Both the position numbers and the translations under genes were made by a program. A stretch of DNA of 64,000 nucleotides from Musa acuminata AAA Group (lineage: Eukaryota; Streptophyta; Magnoliopsida; Zingiberales; Musaceae), in NCBI RefSeq assembly GCF_036884655.1, contig NC_088347.1, forward strand, positions 15,525,001 through 15,589,000. Direction: 5' to 3'. Below the pieces are notes generated by a model. That model searched no databases and was not told the DNA's origin. It saw only the letters and a list, made by a program, of their open reading frames with translations. Shown here in pieces: positions 53,569 to 64,000 of the stretch; within the stretch, counting starts at the first letter, position 1; each line of letters starts with the position of its first letter.

Positions 53569-56500
53569 TTATCTTGCTTGGTAGCTATCATCTGCATAAA
53601 TAGATACACAGGCATCGGCTGCACCAGCAGCAAGTAGCACTCTGTATGGATGGAAAGTGAGGCAGCTAACAGAACCTATTCTCTGAGCCATAAAAGTAGG
53701 GTAATATCTAATGATGCTTAGCTGCTCTCCTCTTAGGCTGAACACCTTCACAATCTGCTTGGCTGAGCCGCTCGCAATGATTGGGGCATGACGGTGAATC
53801 GCCAAGGCAGTAAGTGAGCCCCTATGTGCATCAATAGTGAGATATGGCTCAGTTTGGTTTCTTATATCCAGAAATTGTATATCCCCAGCTTGAGATGCAC
53901 TGACAATCTGCATTTAAATAAATAAACATAGACCAACATATTTTACGCACAAGATATCGACGAAATTTAGTCGACATGTACATCAAATAGAATATCCAAC
54001 TAGAAGTAAGACTGCACACTTAAAAATGAATAAAAGAAACAATAAACAATTTTCTGACCTTAGTCGGATCAAGTCCAGGTTGAAAACCAATACCAACAAC
54101 TCTTTCCACTCTTTGGGTATGTGGTCTTGCTGTGCAAACAGGCCTACAAGACCAGATGTGATACTTCAGAAAGAATGCAAGAAAGGATACTCCAGACAGT
54201 GGATAGGAATAAGGAAGACAGCCTTCCTAGACAAACTATAAACATGATCCATATAATGTTTCTTACCACAAAGTTAGTCAAAAATACGTGTAAAACCTCA
54301 AACCATAAAGTAATGTTACAAGTTCTGCAGAAATCCCATGTACTTCATCAAATGATCAAAATTTTGAAAGCACAAGTACAAACATAAAAACCCAACTGCA
54401 TAATAAATAAACTATTATGCAGCCTTGCATGAACTTTTAAGGCTGCATATGTGCCTTTGTGCAGTTGCATCTTATATGCAGCCCAACCATGCAGATAGCC
54501 GCATGCTGCTACCACATATGACATATGTGATGTGGTTTACTCACTCTTCACTGAAATGGGGCTGCATAAACCTTTTTTAAAACTACAACACAACTGGATT
54601 AAATAGGACAAGTGATATTATAGGACAAAACACCAGGCTAATTATCATGCAACTACATATGTGATTCTCACATTTCCGGAGTGCGAACGTCAAATATTCT
54701 GATAGAACCATCAACAAAACCAGCTGCAAATTGACCCCCATGGACTTGAGAAGCAGACTGCAAGAGAGGAACAGACTCAAGAGACATCACCATACAGACA
54801 ATCAAAGCATAGAACAAATAAAGAAAAATATAAAAGTTATAGTCACAAGGAACAAGTTAAAAAATCTAAAGTAATTAAGCTGAGCAATAATGGATTGCCA
54901 AGTACCCAAATATATAGCTTCAATAATGTGTAAAATTTTCTTCAACCTCATACATATAATAGAAGATCAAAATTTAATATCTCCTCGAATAGTTATGAAT
55001 GTAGTTCTAGAGAATAAAAACCCAGAATCTACAAATTTAGGTATTTTGATAAACTATGATACAGGTATTTTTCAGTGAAAGTAATCTTACTGTAGAAAGT
55101 AGTGTATGAGAAGAACATACTTGAGCTTTCTGCCACTCCCATATCAACACAACAATGAAGTTGGAACCAGAAAAATTGAACCAACTTGCACAACAATGAA
55201 GCATCCAACCAGTTGCAACCAGATGAAAACAAAGAGTAATATCACTTAAAATTTTAAAATAATTATGTCATCAATTCACAAAGGAGTTATAAGTTACTAT
55301 TTTGCTTTTTAATATAACTCTGACTAAGATTCAAATATCAAATTTGATTAAAAAAATTTACATGTTTCAGAATTAAGTTGAAAACTGCTCATAACTTAAT
55401 TTAAAAAATGGATGCATAAATATAAATATATATATATATATATATATAAACAGAACAATAGATTATATTTCATATTTATATAAATGTATCATAACTTTTG
55501 GAACTGCCTATTATTGTTCATATTAACTGCTAGTTGCTTGCAGATAAACATACAAATGCAGTAATCATGACTCATGAGGAAGAGAATTTAAAGAGTGGAA
55601 TAAAGACATGCAGAGAGATGAGCGGAACATGGCGCCATTCATAGTAGATCAGCTTTTCAAATGTGATATTATAATTACCAAATAGTGAATCAAACAGAAA
55701 TACAGGGTGTAGGAGAGACACAAGCAACATAAACTCCTAGAAACTTGAAGGGTCAAAATTTCTTGTTCATTTTTTATGTCCCCGGAAGAAGGAAGCCGCT
55801 GCCAAGGAACCATCCCAGTCTCGCATATACTATGGAACATGGACAACTTAGTTTATGAATTAATATCCTAGAGAAAATGTAATAGATGAGAACAACCACC
55901 CAAACTATAAAGTATATAAAATTTAGCATACTTGAATAATCTCATGTCTTGAGCGTTAGCAAGTCTAAATGTGAACAAAGAGAAAATCTACTTGACACTT
56001 CAAAAGTAGCTTAACAAAGGATTCAAAGGTTTAGACATAATGATTCTTCTGAGAAAATACATCAACACAATCAGCCTATCACATTTGCCACACATGTATG
56101 ATGCATGCCCTAGCTATTGACTTGAAGAAGGAAGAGCACTGAAACCTTTGAATCTAAAGATATGCATTTAATCACGGATGGTACCAGCTTCAACTGGCAA
56201 ACCTCATGCTTTGGGAACAATACATTGCCTCCTGTCGCATACTCTTAAGACTGTTTCTTGCATCGGGTTTTAAAGGTGAAACTAAAAGATCAAAAGGTAG
56301 AACTAAAGATTAAAAGGTTTGCACAAGTCCGTTAACCAAAACTGCAAACTGTTGTCAAGAAATATTCCAATTTAGGAACTATCTTGGTGATGAATATTCA
56401 AGTAGAAAAACTACCAACACCCAGCGATCCATGCAACTCCTTGGGATTCTGCGAAGTTCATACTCCACCAAATTCGCAATTAACTTCTATATATATTAAG

Positions 56501-59500
56501 CTTTACCAAAGAAATTCAATAAAAAGGAATGATTTAACAATTCAATGACAATGAAAGAAGCCCAACATTTCCACTTTAGTACACCTAGAAACTCCACATG
56601 TACTAATTGCATGTAGCACAAGAGTCTAACTGATGAATGGAGGAAACTATGCAATTAACATCATGATCTCCAGTTTTGGCTACAAGATCTGAATTCTGGG
56701 AAGAGGGGAAATATACCAGCCCAGAATTCAGGTTGAGAAGTCATCCTAGTTCCTCTTTAGTTAAGATTCTATAAACAAATATACATCCCATCCAACCACA
56801 TCCACCATGGCCAAGAGCACCATGCACATGACAACAAAAATATACCAGGATAATAATCAAATTCTAAACACTTATAATGAAGAATTGTAGGTGAAGAAAA
56901 CTGATATTAATAGCAAAGGCTTAACAAAACTTCCTTAAAAGAGAAACACAGGACAACCGGGATTTCATACGAATTAAGCTACATGCCTATGCTACAAGTA
57001 ATTCCAAGAATCACTTTTAGTCAACTATACAAATAAGAAGCAAGAAAGCCCTCACCAGTGCTGATATGCTGCTATCAGATAATGATGGAATAGAGCTGAC
57101 AAGTTGCTCTTTGTCCAGATCCCAAAGCAAGATAGATGATATCTCACCAGAGGCATACTAATTAAGTCAAATAAAATAGTGTCAGAACCACATGCATCAC
57201 AAACTGCAAGATATTCACACAAAGTGGTTACAAATTGGGAAACATAGTACCAAATAACCAGATTGCTGCTGCCAGTCCACTACTGCATTTGTACCGCGAG
57301 CAGCACCTCGATGACCTTGAACTGAAGAAAATGCAGTTATGAGCTTCTGCTTCCCCTTTACAGTGTAATTTTTCCAAAAGCGAACATTTCCATCACCTGC
57401 ATTACACATGAATAACCCAACCACAAGTTTATGATGTGCTGTTCTCTACTAAAACTACAGCTGCTGCTTAATCACAGGAGGCTTACTCGAAGCAACTAGA
57501 AGCAAACTGTCGTCAAGTTCATTCACAAGACACAACTTAGATATTCCTCTATCAGAAGAATCATGATTATCAAAGCTGTTCAATGGAGTAGCTTCTTCAT
57601 AATTCCATATCCTGTGAACAAATTCAGTTTTAGGATAAAAAGGATAATGTAATCTCAATGGCCAAGACAGGAAATTGATAAATATTTCAGATCAGTATCT
57701 GATATTCAGCAAGGAAATTAGTAAATATTTCATATCAATATCTGACATTTAGAAGTACAATTTACTGACCAATTGTTTAAAACTTTTATTAGAACAGGAA
57801 CTTTATATGCTAAGCATTGAAAAGGCCACATGATTCTTGAAATATTGACCTTATTATCATCAAGTACAAAATACTATACTGTGGCCCAAAAGTTAAGGAC
57901 CTAAAACAAGCCACACAGACTTCCTAGTGAGGAGAAACACAAGGAAACTCATAGAAGTCCATAGTGGAACTGCTACAATAAGAACTTCTCTTATAATGAG
58001 CCTGTTACTACAAATATGCAACAAATATACTATGTATCATACACTAATGTCTCACTAGAACTCAAAATCATAAACAGACATATTGAAAAGTTAGAACATG
58101 TATACTGCATTCCTATAATAAATATACATAAAGAAAAGGAAAACCATACCCATCTTATAAACCTGCAAAAGGAAGGGGCAACGAGAGAATATATTAAGCA
58201 GCATCAGTTCTACAGTACCTCTTTAAGCAACATTGAGTTTGCATCTACGTATAGCTTGTCCATAATAGTAGATTAGATCTAAACAATGGAGACCAACACT
58301 ACCACAACTAAGAGCTTACACACAGAATCTGAGAGAGAATGAGAGAGAGAGAAAGAAGTTCTATGCTGATCATTTTTCTATTGGGGCTAGGCATCCTGCA
58401 ATCCTTTCTACACCTGCAAGCTGGTGAATTTAAGCATAGAACCAAGCCTGATCCTAGGATCCAATTCACATCATAATGATGAACCAAGAAGCACTCCAAG
58501 TATTAGCAGGGCCTAGTTTCACCAGAGATATTTCTAGGTTCAACAGGTCATTCAAGTGACCACACCTCACTTGAATGTCCTACATCAACTACATCCAGCA
58601 AACCTACATCAACTACATCAAGGCATATTTCTCAACAAAATAACATTGAAAAGTTGATAATGATGAACTCAGAAAAGGACCAACATATTGAGATTTTGGT
58701 TCCAAGGCTTTTCAAGCAGAGTTATTTTTGGTCCAAGTAGCATAGGTGATTAGAATATTTACAGGATTAGCCCCTAAATTTATGTGATTAGATGGTTTAT
58801 ATATCTCACAGAGGACTAAAGATTTTGAAGGTCCAAGTTCTGCGTTCTACCAACTAAAAAATGTGGACAAAGACAGGGCATGGATTTTCCAAGATCTTCT
58901 GGAAAGAGGACTTCATGCACATCAAATTTCACAAATTCTATGAACTTACACATGACATGCAACTTCCACGTAAAAGCCCATTAACCTACAGATAATATTG
59001 TTCTAGGGAAAATAAAATTCCTTAGCTGTCATCCAAAACTCTAACATAATTGCGATAGATGATTCTGTGGATAGATCAATAGCATTGATTTAGTATTGTA
59101 TGAGATGAATGGATAGCTCACAAAATCACATGGGCAATGGAATTGGTCAGGGGGAATATGACAACGGTCAAGAAATCAATTGGACAGAATCAGTAAGACA
59201 AGAATTTAATTGAAAGATAATCTAAGAATAGAAATTAAAATATTTTAAAAAACACAAGAAATAAATTATAATTAAAATTTGAAACAAAAACCAATATGTT
59301 AAATGTTCTGAACTTCATATTTCATAATATACTAACTTGCTAAAAGAAAACAAGATCAAAATTTAAAAAATGAAAAAATTGTATAGAAGATAACAATGAA
59401 ATAACGTAGAACAAGCAACCTAATAAATATTATTGATTTATAAGATTAATCATATTATACAAAGATATAGATGTAGTAAGTAACTATGTATGTCTTATAG

Positions 59501-62500
59501 AAGACCTAACATCCTGTCCTCTTTGTTCTATTGATAGTGGATGATGAATAGTGCAACAATGGTATAAACAGCAAATACTACTATTGCGGCAAACAATCAT
59601 AGTCATGTTTTCCTTTTTGTGTGGGACTCATCTTGTACTCCGAATTCCCTCCTCTTTCCCTTCCACCACTTATTTTTCGATTTTCAATATATCATATTAC
59701 CCAGAACTTGCCAAAATATAATTACTCCCAACAAGTTTGATAGATTCTAGCTGTTGTATAATTTCTAGCCATGCATCAAAGAAATTTGTCATAATTGAAT
59801 TAACCTTTAATAATATCAATAAAGATCAAGAATACATTGAAATCAACTGACAGCATAAACTATGGTTTAGTGTACCTCTAGCCAAAACATTGGATCAATA
59901 GATTCATTAATAATTTGATTGAATCATAATAAACAGACTGGCCTGTGAGTTCTGCAAAATAGTTTTCATGCAAACTTGATAACTACCCTATCTCCATGTC
60001 ATTTAGCTTTGAGAGAGGCCTATCCACGATTAGCAAACGTGACTTAAAGACCAAACATACAAAAAAGAAGAGTGGGGGGTGTGGGGTACGAGGTTCCTAC
60101 AAGTGACTGTGGGACCTAATTGGCTTGGATTGAGGAATTTCACAAAGGCATCAACAATGTGCAACAAAGGAGGCCACTTACGGACCAAATAAAAAAAAAA
60201 AATTAGCTTTAGCATTGGGACAAGATTTTAATGACAAAATGTTCTCAGCTTCCACTCCCACGTGCAACAAGAGAAAAGGAACATTAAGAAGAAGCCCCAC
60301 AAGCTAGCAATCTAGAACCAGGTACAATCCACTTATTTCAAAGATATTTAAATTATCCAAACATTTATTGACCCTAAGAACAATTGTAACCAATAAATTA
60401 TCCTAAAAAGTTTATGTAAAAGTTAGCCTGTATCCTTGAAAAATAAAAGAATATAAAAGATGCTTTCGAACATGAAAATGACCATAACTGTGATAGAAAT
60501 CTTAAGACGTGTCAAATGTTTCATAAACAGTTAAAGTCTCACACCATAACTAGTGATTGCTTACAGTAAATAGCGAATGACCATAAGGCACACAATCAAA
60601 TTATCAAACCAGAAAATTATTAAACAAAGAAACTTATCTGATGCAGCTAAAGGTGTACAGTCTAGAAAGTCAGTCCCAGAAGATGTACTGTAATATAATA
60701 TCTTGCTATCATACAGTGCACTGTTATATTACGATGTTTTAATTGGAGAAAATGGTAACAGTAGAAAAGAAATTAATCACCCGAATTACCTGATCCGTTC
60801 ATTCTCATCAGCAGCAACTACAATAGGAGAAAAAGGCAAGAGCAAAGCAGCTTTTGTGCCAGTTTCAAACTTTGTGTCCCAGCTTGCAATTTGATTCCCA
60901 AGTTTACTATTAGCTGAAACATGCATATACATGTAGAAAGTCAAATCCACCCAGATGGACAAAATAACCAACAATGAAACATGATCAAACATCAATGCAA
61001 CATAAATAGAAATAACAGAATAACTAGCATCCTACTCACAGGAATGTTGGCATTTAGCTATGCGATCTAAAGCAATTCTCTCTCTTTCTTCTCTTCTAGC
61101 AATAGTTTCTTCACTGTCATCGGCACCAGCAAGAAGTGGCCTCGAAAAATGACCACAACTCCAGTTGTAAATAGTTGATTGCGGGAGTAAGCTACGCTCA
61201 GAACCCCCAGAAGATCCAGAAGCTCCTAAAAGTGGATCAGCTAGTCCAGTGTCTGGAGAACTCAGTTGGTGTGGCCTGAACTCCAAAGAACACACACGAC
61301 GCAATCCTGTCAGATAATTTTGTCGAGGAGGACTAACAGGAGGAGTTCGGAATGTCACTGATAACTGGCCTGCATAAATTAATCATTTAATACTGAAAAG
61401 TGCATATATACATAAGAATAAAAACCTAGAAAAATATCTTCTCTGCCAAAATAGCACATAATTAAGTAATGCCAAGTGATAAACCAATAGAAAACTATAA
61501 ACAGGATAAAGAATGCTACAAGTCACAAAAAATAAGAATCTTACCAGCATTTAAGTCAAACCATGAAGATGAGCGTGCTAACCCAGAAAGATTTGAAAGA
61601 TGAGATGGAGCACAAGAATCTCCTTGGTGTATACCCCCAGCACCAAACCTTGCAGCTTTTGCAACCACTAGTTCAATACCAATTATAGAGAGTGCCCTTC
61701 GGCCAACGTTGGCAACACGAGGAGACGGATCTTTTGCCATGTTACACATGGCCAAAATAAATTGAGAATATTGAGCATTATCAAGAGGTCTTGCTCTAGG
61801 GTAATCAATGACCCCATTACTGGCAGTTTCTTTTATCAATATACCAGAATCAGAATGATGTGAAGAATCATCAGATAGCGGAGAACCAAGCATAACGCCA
61901 GTTGATGTGACGGGACTACTTGTAGAGATCCTTCCATCTCGAACACCAGCAGTGTTGTCACTGCTACCCCTTAATACAGGACCAATGTTTGAGGAAATGG
62001 TGCTCCCTACCTGAATAAACTGACTTGGGTTATAGCAACTAGGATTGCTAATACTAGCCAAAGATGGCAAGGAGCTCAGAAGGGAGTTAGCCTGGGGCTT
62101 CCAGTATTCAGCAGCAATTGACTTCAGATGCTTGTTGTGACCAAAGGCAAAGCGAGCAAGAGCTGTTAAACATGTATATTTCATAAATCAAACTAAGCAA
62201 ATTATTCATCAAAGTCAATTTTAATTTGCTATAAAGAAATGCAAAAATGTTGTAAAGCCATGAAGAGGTAAATTCCCCAGCAAAATAAGAACCCAAAAAA
62301 GGACCTTAAGAGAATCTAGATTTTCAGGTACACTAAGAATGTTTTGATAGTTACACATACCAACAGCAACCTCAGCCCTAACCAAAGGACTTCCATCTGC
62401 AGCAACTTGCAGAAGACTTCTAATAATACTCAGCTCAGATTTTATTTTTTCATCAACATCAATGTCCTCAACACCTCCATGTCCCTCACCAAATGTGATG

Positions 62501-63481
62501 GTTCCAACATCAATAAGAGTACCCAAAGCGTAAGCAGCAGCAGCTCTAACCTGACAAACAGATTTTAAAATACATTAGATTGAAATTGGAGGATTTCAAA
62601 CATTGATTACAAATATACAAAAGAATTCCTACCTCAGGTTGTGGTTCCATCAATAAAGGAACAATTATCGATGGCCCATCTGCTTGCAGACCTATGATTT
62701 GTGCTTCTGGAAAATCCTCCCAGAGTTTTCCCAGGCATAGACATAGCCACTGAAGAAGTAAAGGTTCTGTTTGCCCATCGCTTGGATTAGCGAGTTGCAA
62801 ATGTTTCAAACAAACATGTATTAGATTTGCTTGAATGCATGCTTCTTGTCCTCGCCGATGTCCATCCACAACAACAGCTAAAACAAAAGCTGCCATTGCT
62901 CGTTGCTCAGGATATGCATCCATGCTGTCCAGAAACCTGATAAAATATGTGTGACCTCCATCTTTCACCAGATCTACCTGACAAGACTAATATTGCAGAA
63001 ACAATGTAAACTCTGAATTAGTCAATTAACATATAGCAGGCCAATCACAAATATAAAATTACCAAAGGCTTTGTTTTCTCCAGAATATCTTGAACCAAAC
63101 CAATTGATATAATTCAATTAGATCTACAACAAAATAAGAATTGACAGAAACACTATAATCCATGGTACACTATCTTGAAGTAATATACCTTATCAAGCGC
63201 AAGAATCTTGGTCCAGATGAACACAAGAATTTGACGTAATTCAGTTGCAGTAGTTTGTAAAAGCTTTAGAACATAAGGAAATATCCCAACAGACAAGGCC
63301 TGAAAGAACCAAGGTTTTCAAATGAAATAAATTAGAACAGAAGTATAATTACATGTGCAAATAATGGAACAAAGACTAGAAATTGGCAATCACAGACCAG
63401 ATCCACAGCCCAAGGTCCCATATCAAGGAATCTTCCTAACAGTACCAACGCTCGGAATCGATGAGATTGGCTTAACAAAAC
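53569..63481 (-). CDS. RAPTOR1: RAPTOR (TORC1 subunit), C-terminal 897 residues, 5'-partial
   Basis: Thirteen exons with GT-AG borders: 63481-63398, 63299-63189, 62986-62633, 62550-62361, 62162-61545, 61369-61040, 60913-60790, 57611-57487, 57396-57251, 57157-57056, 54757-54672, 54143-54059 and 53907-53569. They sum to 2694 bases, 897 codons plus TAA, and all junction phases fit. The first four encode the HEAT-like middle ([45 protein letters not shown]). Exon 5 adds a serine-rich linker. Exons 7-13 form the WD40 propeller (V-R-F-W-K, I-L-L-W-D-L, I-Q-F-L-D-I-R, V-K-V-F-S-L). RAPTOR holds TOR substrates such as S6 kinase. About 450 N-terminal residues, with the caspase-like domain, should lie to the right of the window. 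The start of exon 3 at 62986 is chosen over 62977 because it keeps an S-C-Q that I recall from the family. No damage is seen. Confidence 0.95.
54758..57055 (-). other. Large RAPTOR intron (2298 bases)
   Basis: Separates the exon ending S-S-I-S-A-L from the one starting S-A-S-Q-V-H-G-G. It contains a (TA)n microsatellite near 55424-55449 and no recognisable exon. Flanking protein sequence joins without a gap, so no exon is missed. Confidence 0.8.
55424..55449. repeat. (TA)n microsatellite
   Basis: About twelve TA units inside an intron of RAPTOR; the ends are imperfect. Confidence 0.85.
57612..60789 (-). other. Largest RAPTOR intron (3178 bases)
   Basis: Lies at the start of the WD40 region. 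It is AT-rich with no recognisable transposon protein; a (GA)n-like tract lies near 58330-58355. Exon sequences on both sides join in phase (E-R-I-R to I-W-N-Y). Confidence 0.8.
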
Positions 63482-64000
63482 CTAGAGGAAAAACAATAAA
63501 AGAATTAATTCAGCAACACTCAGGAGACCAACAAAGTAGAAGAGGAAATTGTAAAAACAATATGGAAAGTAAATCTGTTGTTAAGGACAAGAGAAATAAA
63601 TTATTCTCCATTATTTCTCAATGCTATTTTTTATACAATTTCATATCTTCTAGCTTCAAAATTTTTAAAAAAGTTATATATCTTATGAAATATTAAGCTA
63701 ACAAATTTTGGCATATAACATAGCTAAAACCTTGAATTTTATGTTCTGTTTCACTACAACAAATTTTGGCATATAACATATGAAATATTCTTTTTATTTT
63801 TATAACTTTTAAACAATTTTCAAGATCAATTCCAATCCTGCCAATCTGATCCAACCGGTTCTGCCAATCCAATTATATCATCCCAATCCAATCCGATCTT
63901 GATGCCAATCTTGCAAACTATAAAAAAATGTTCATGCATATAGTTGCCTTACATATGCAAAAAGAACACTTCCAAATAGATAAAAATGGTCGCCTTAATC
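63482..64000 (-). other. RAPTOR intron, extending past the window edge
   Basis: No exon is recognised here. A simple CCAATC-rich stretch (about 63830-63915) looks like a low-complexity repeat. A plus-strand ORF (63355-63696) overlaps the first exon and is not supported. Confidence 0.6.

Noticed and set aside
54026..54387. Plus-strand ORFs over the RAPTOR C-terminal exons
   Set aside because: Antisense to exon 54143-54059, which encodes the conserved [15 protein letters not shown] segment.
63355..63696. 113-codon plus-strand ORF
   Set aside because: It runs antisense over a RAPTOR exon with strong protein similarity on the minus strand.

Overview
The window is plant nuclear DNA. It holds two ordinary eukaryotic genes with GT-AG introns, separated by about 44 kb of nested LTR retrotransposons. 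The host is probably a monocot; a banana-like (Zingiberales) genome would fit the look of the repeats, but that is a guess from general impression and nothing in the window proves it.

Host genes. A single-CDS-exon gene on the minus strand (7840-9519, with a probable 5' UTR intron up to about 10363) encodes a 559-residue PLAC8/DUF2985 membrane protein. At the right end, also on the minus strand, thirteen exons between 63481 and 53569 encode the last 897 residues of RAPTOR, the substrate-recruiting subunit of TOR complex 1. The HEAT and WD40 parts are here; the N-terminal caspase-like part lies beyond the right edge.

Retroelements. Most of 1-42460 is built from two related Ty1/copia LTR subfamilies, which I call A and B. 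Both have LTRs starting TGTTGAATCTCG and ending CCTAACA, a TGGTATCAGAGC primer-binding site, several AAAGGGGGAGA polypurine tracts and a UBN2-type Gag, which together point to the Sirevirus (SIRE/Maximus) lineage. The best preserved copy is a subfamily A element at 13535-22238 with a perfect 5-bp target duplication (CTGAC). It has an open 530-residue gag but no protease, integrase, reverse transcriptase or RNase H. The place of pol is taken by a 2.1-kb segment with its own 368-residue ORF, and a short relic of the pol 3' end remains just after it. This element sits inside a minus-strand subfamily B LTR (12119-13534 plus 22244-22379). A run of subfamily B units (25400-38046) has the form LTR-internal-LTR-internal-LTR, with gag relics, no pol and a shared loss of the first Gag zinc knuckle; a solo A LTR (33502-35155) is inserted in it. 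An A-type 3' fragment (38508-42112) keeps an open RT/RNase H reading frame and shows what a coding relative looked like.

Two decayed Ty3/gypsy elements flank this block: one on the plus strand at about 541-3343, interrupted by an A LTR and carrying an internal duplication, and one on the minus strand at 46566-51945. The rest (5512-7839, 10560-12118, 24926-25399, 42461-46565, 51946-53568) is AT-rich intergenic DNA in which I see no supported gene.

The most interesting feature is the Pol-less, Gag-retaining element with the replacement ORF, together with the related B copies that also lack pol and share a Gag zinc-knuckle deletion. This looks like a non-autonomous retrotransposon lineage that must borrow its polymerase.
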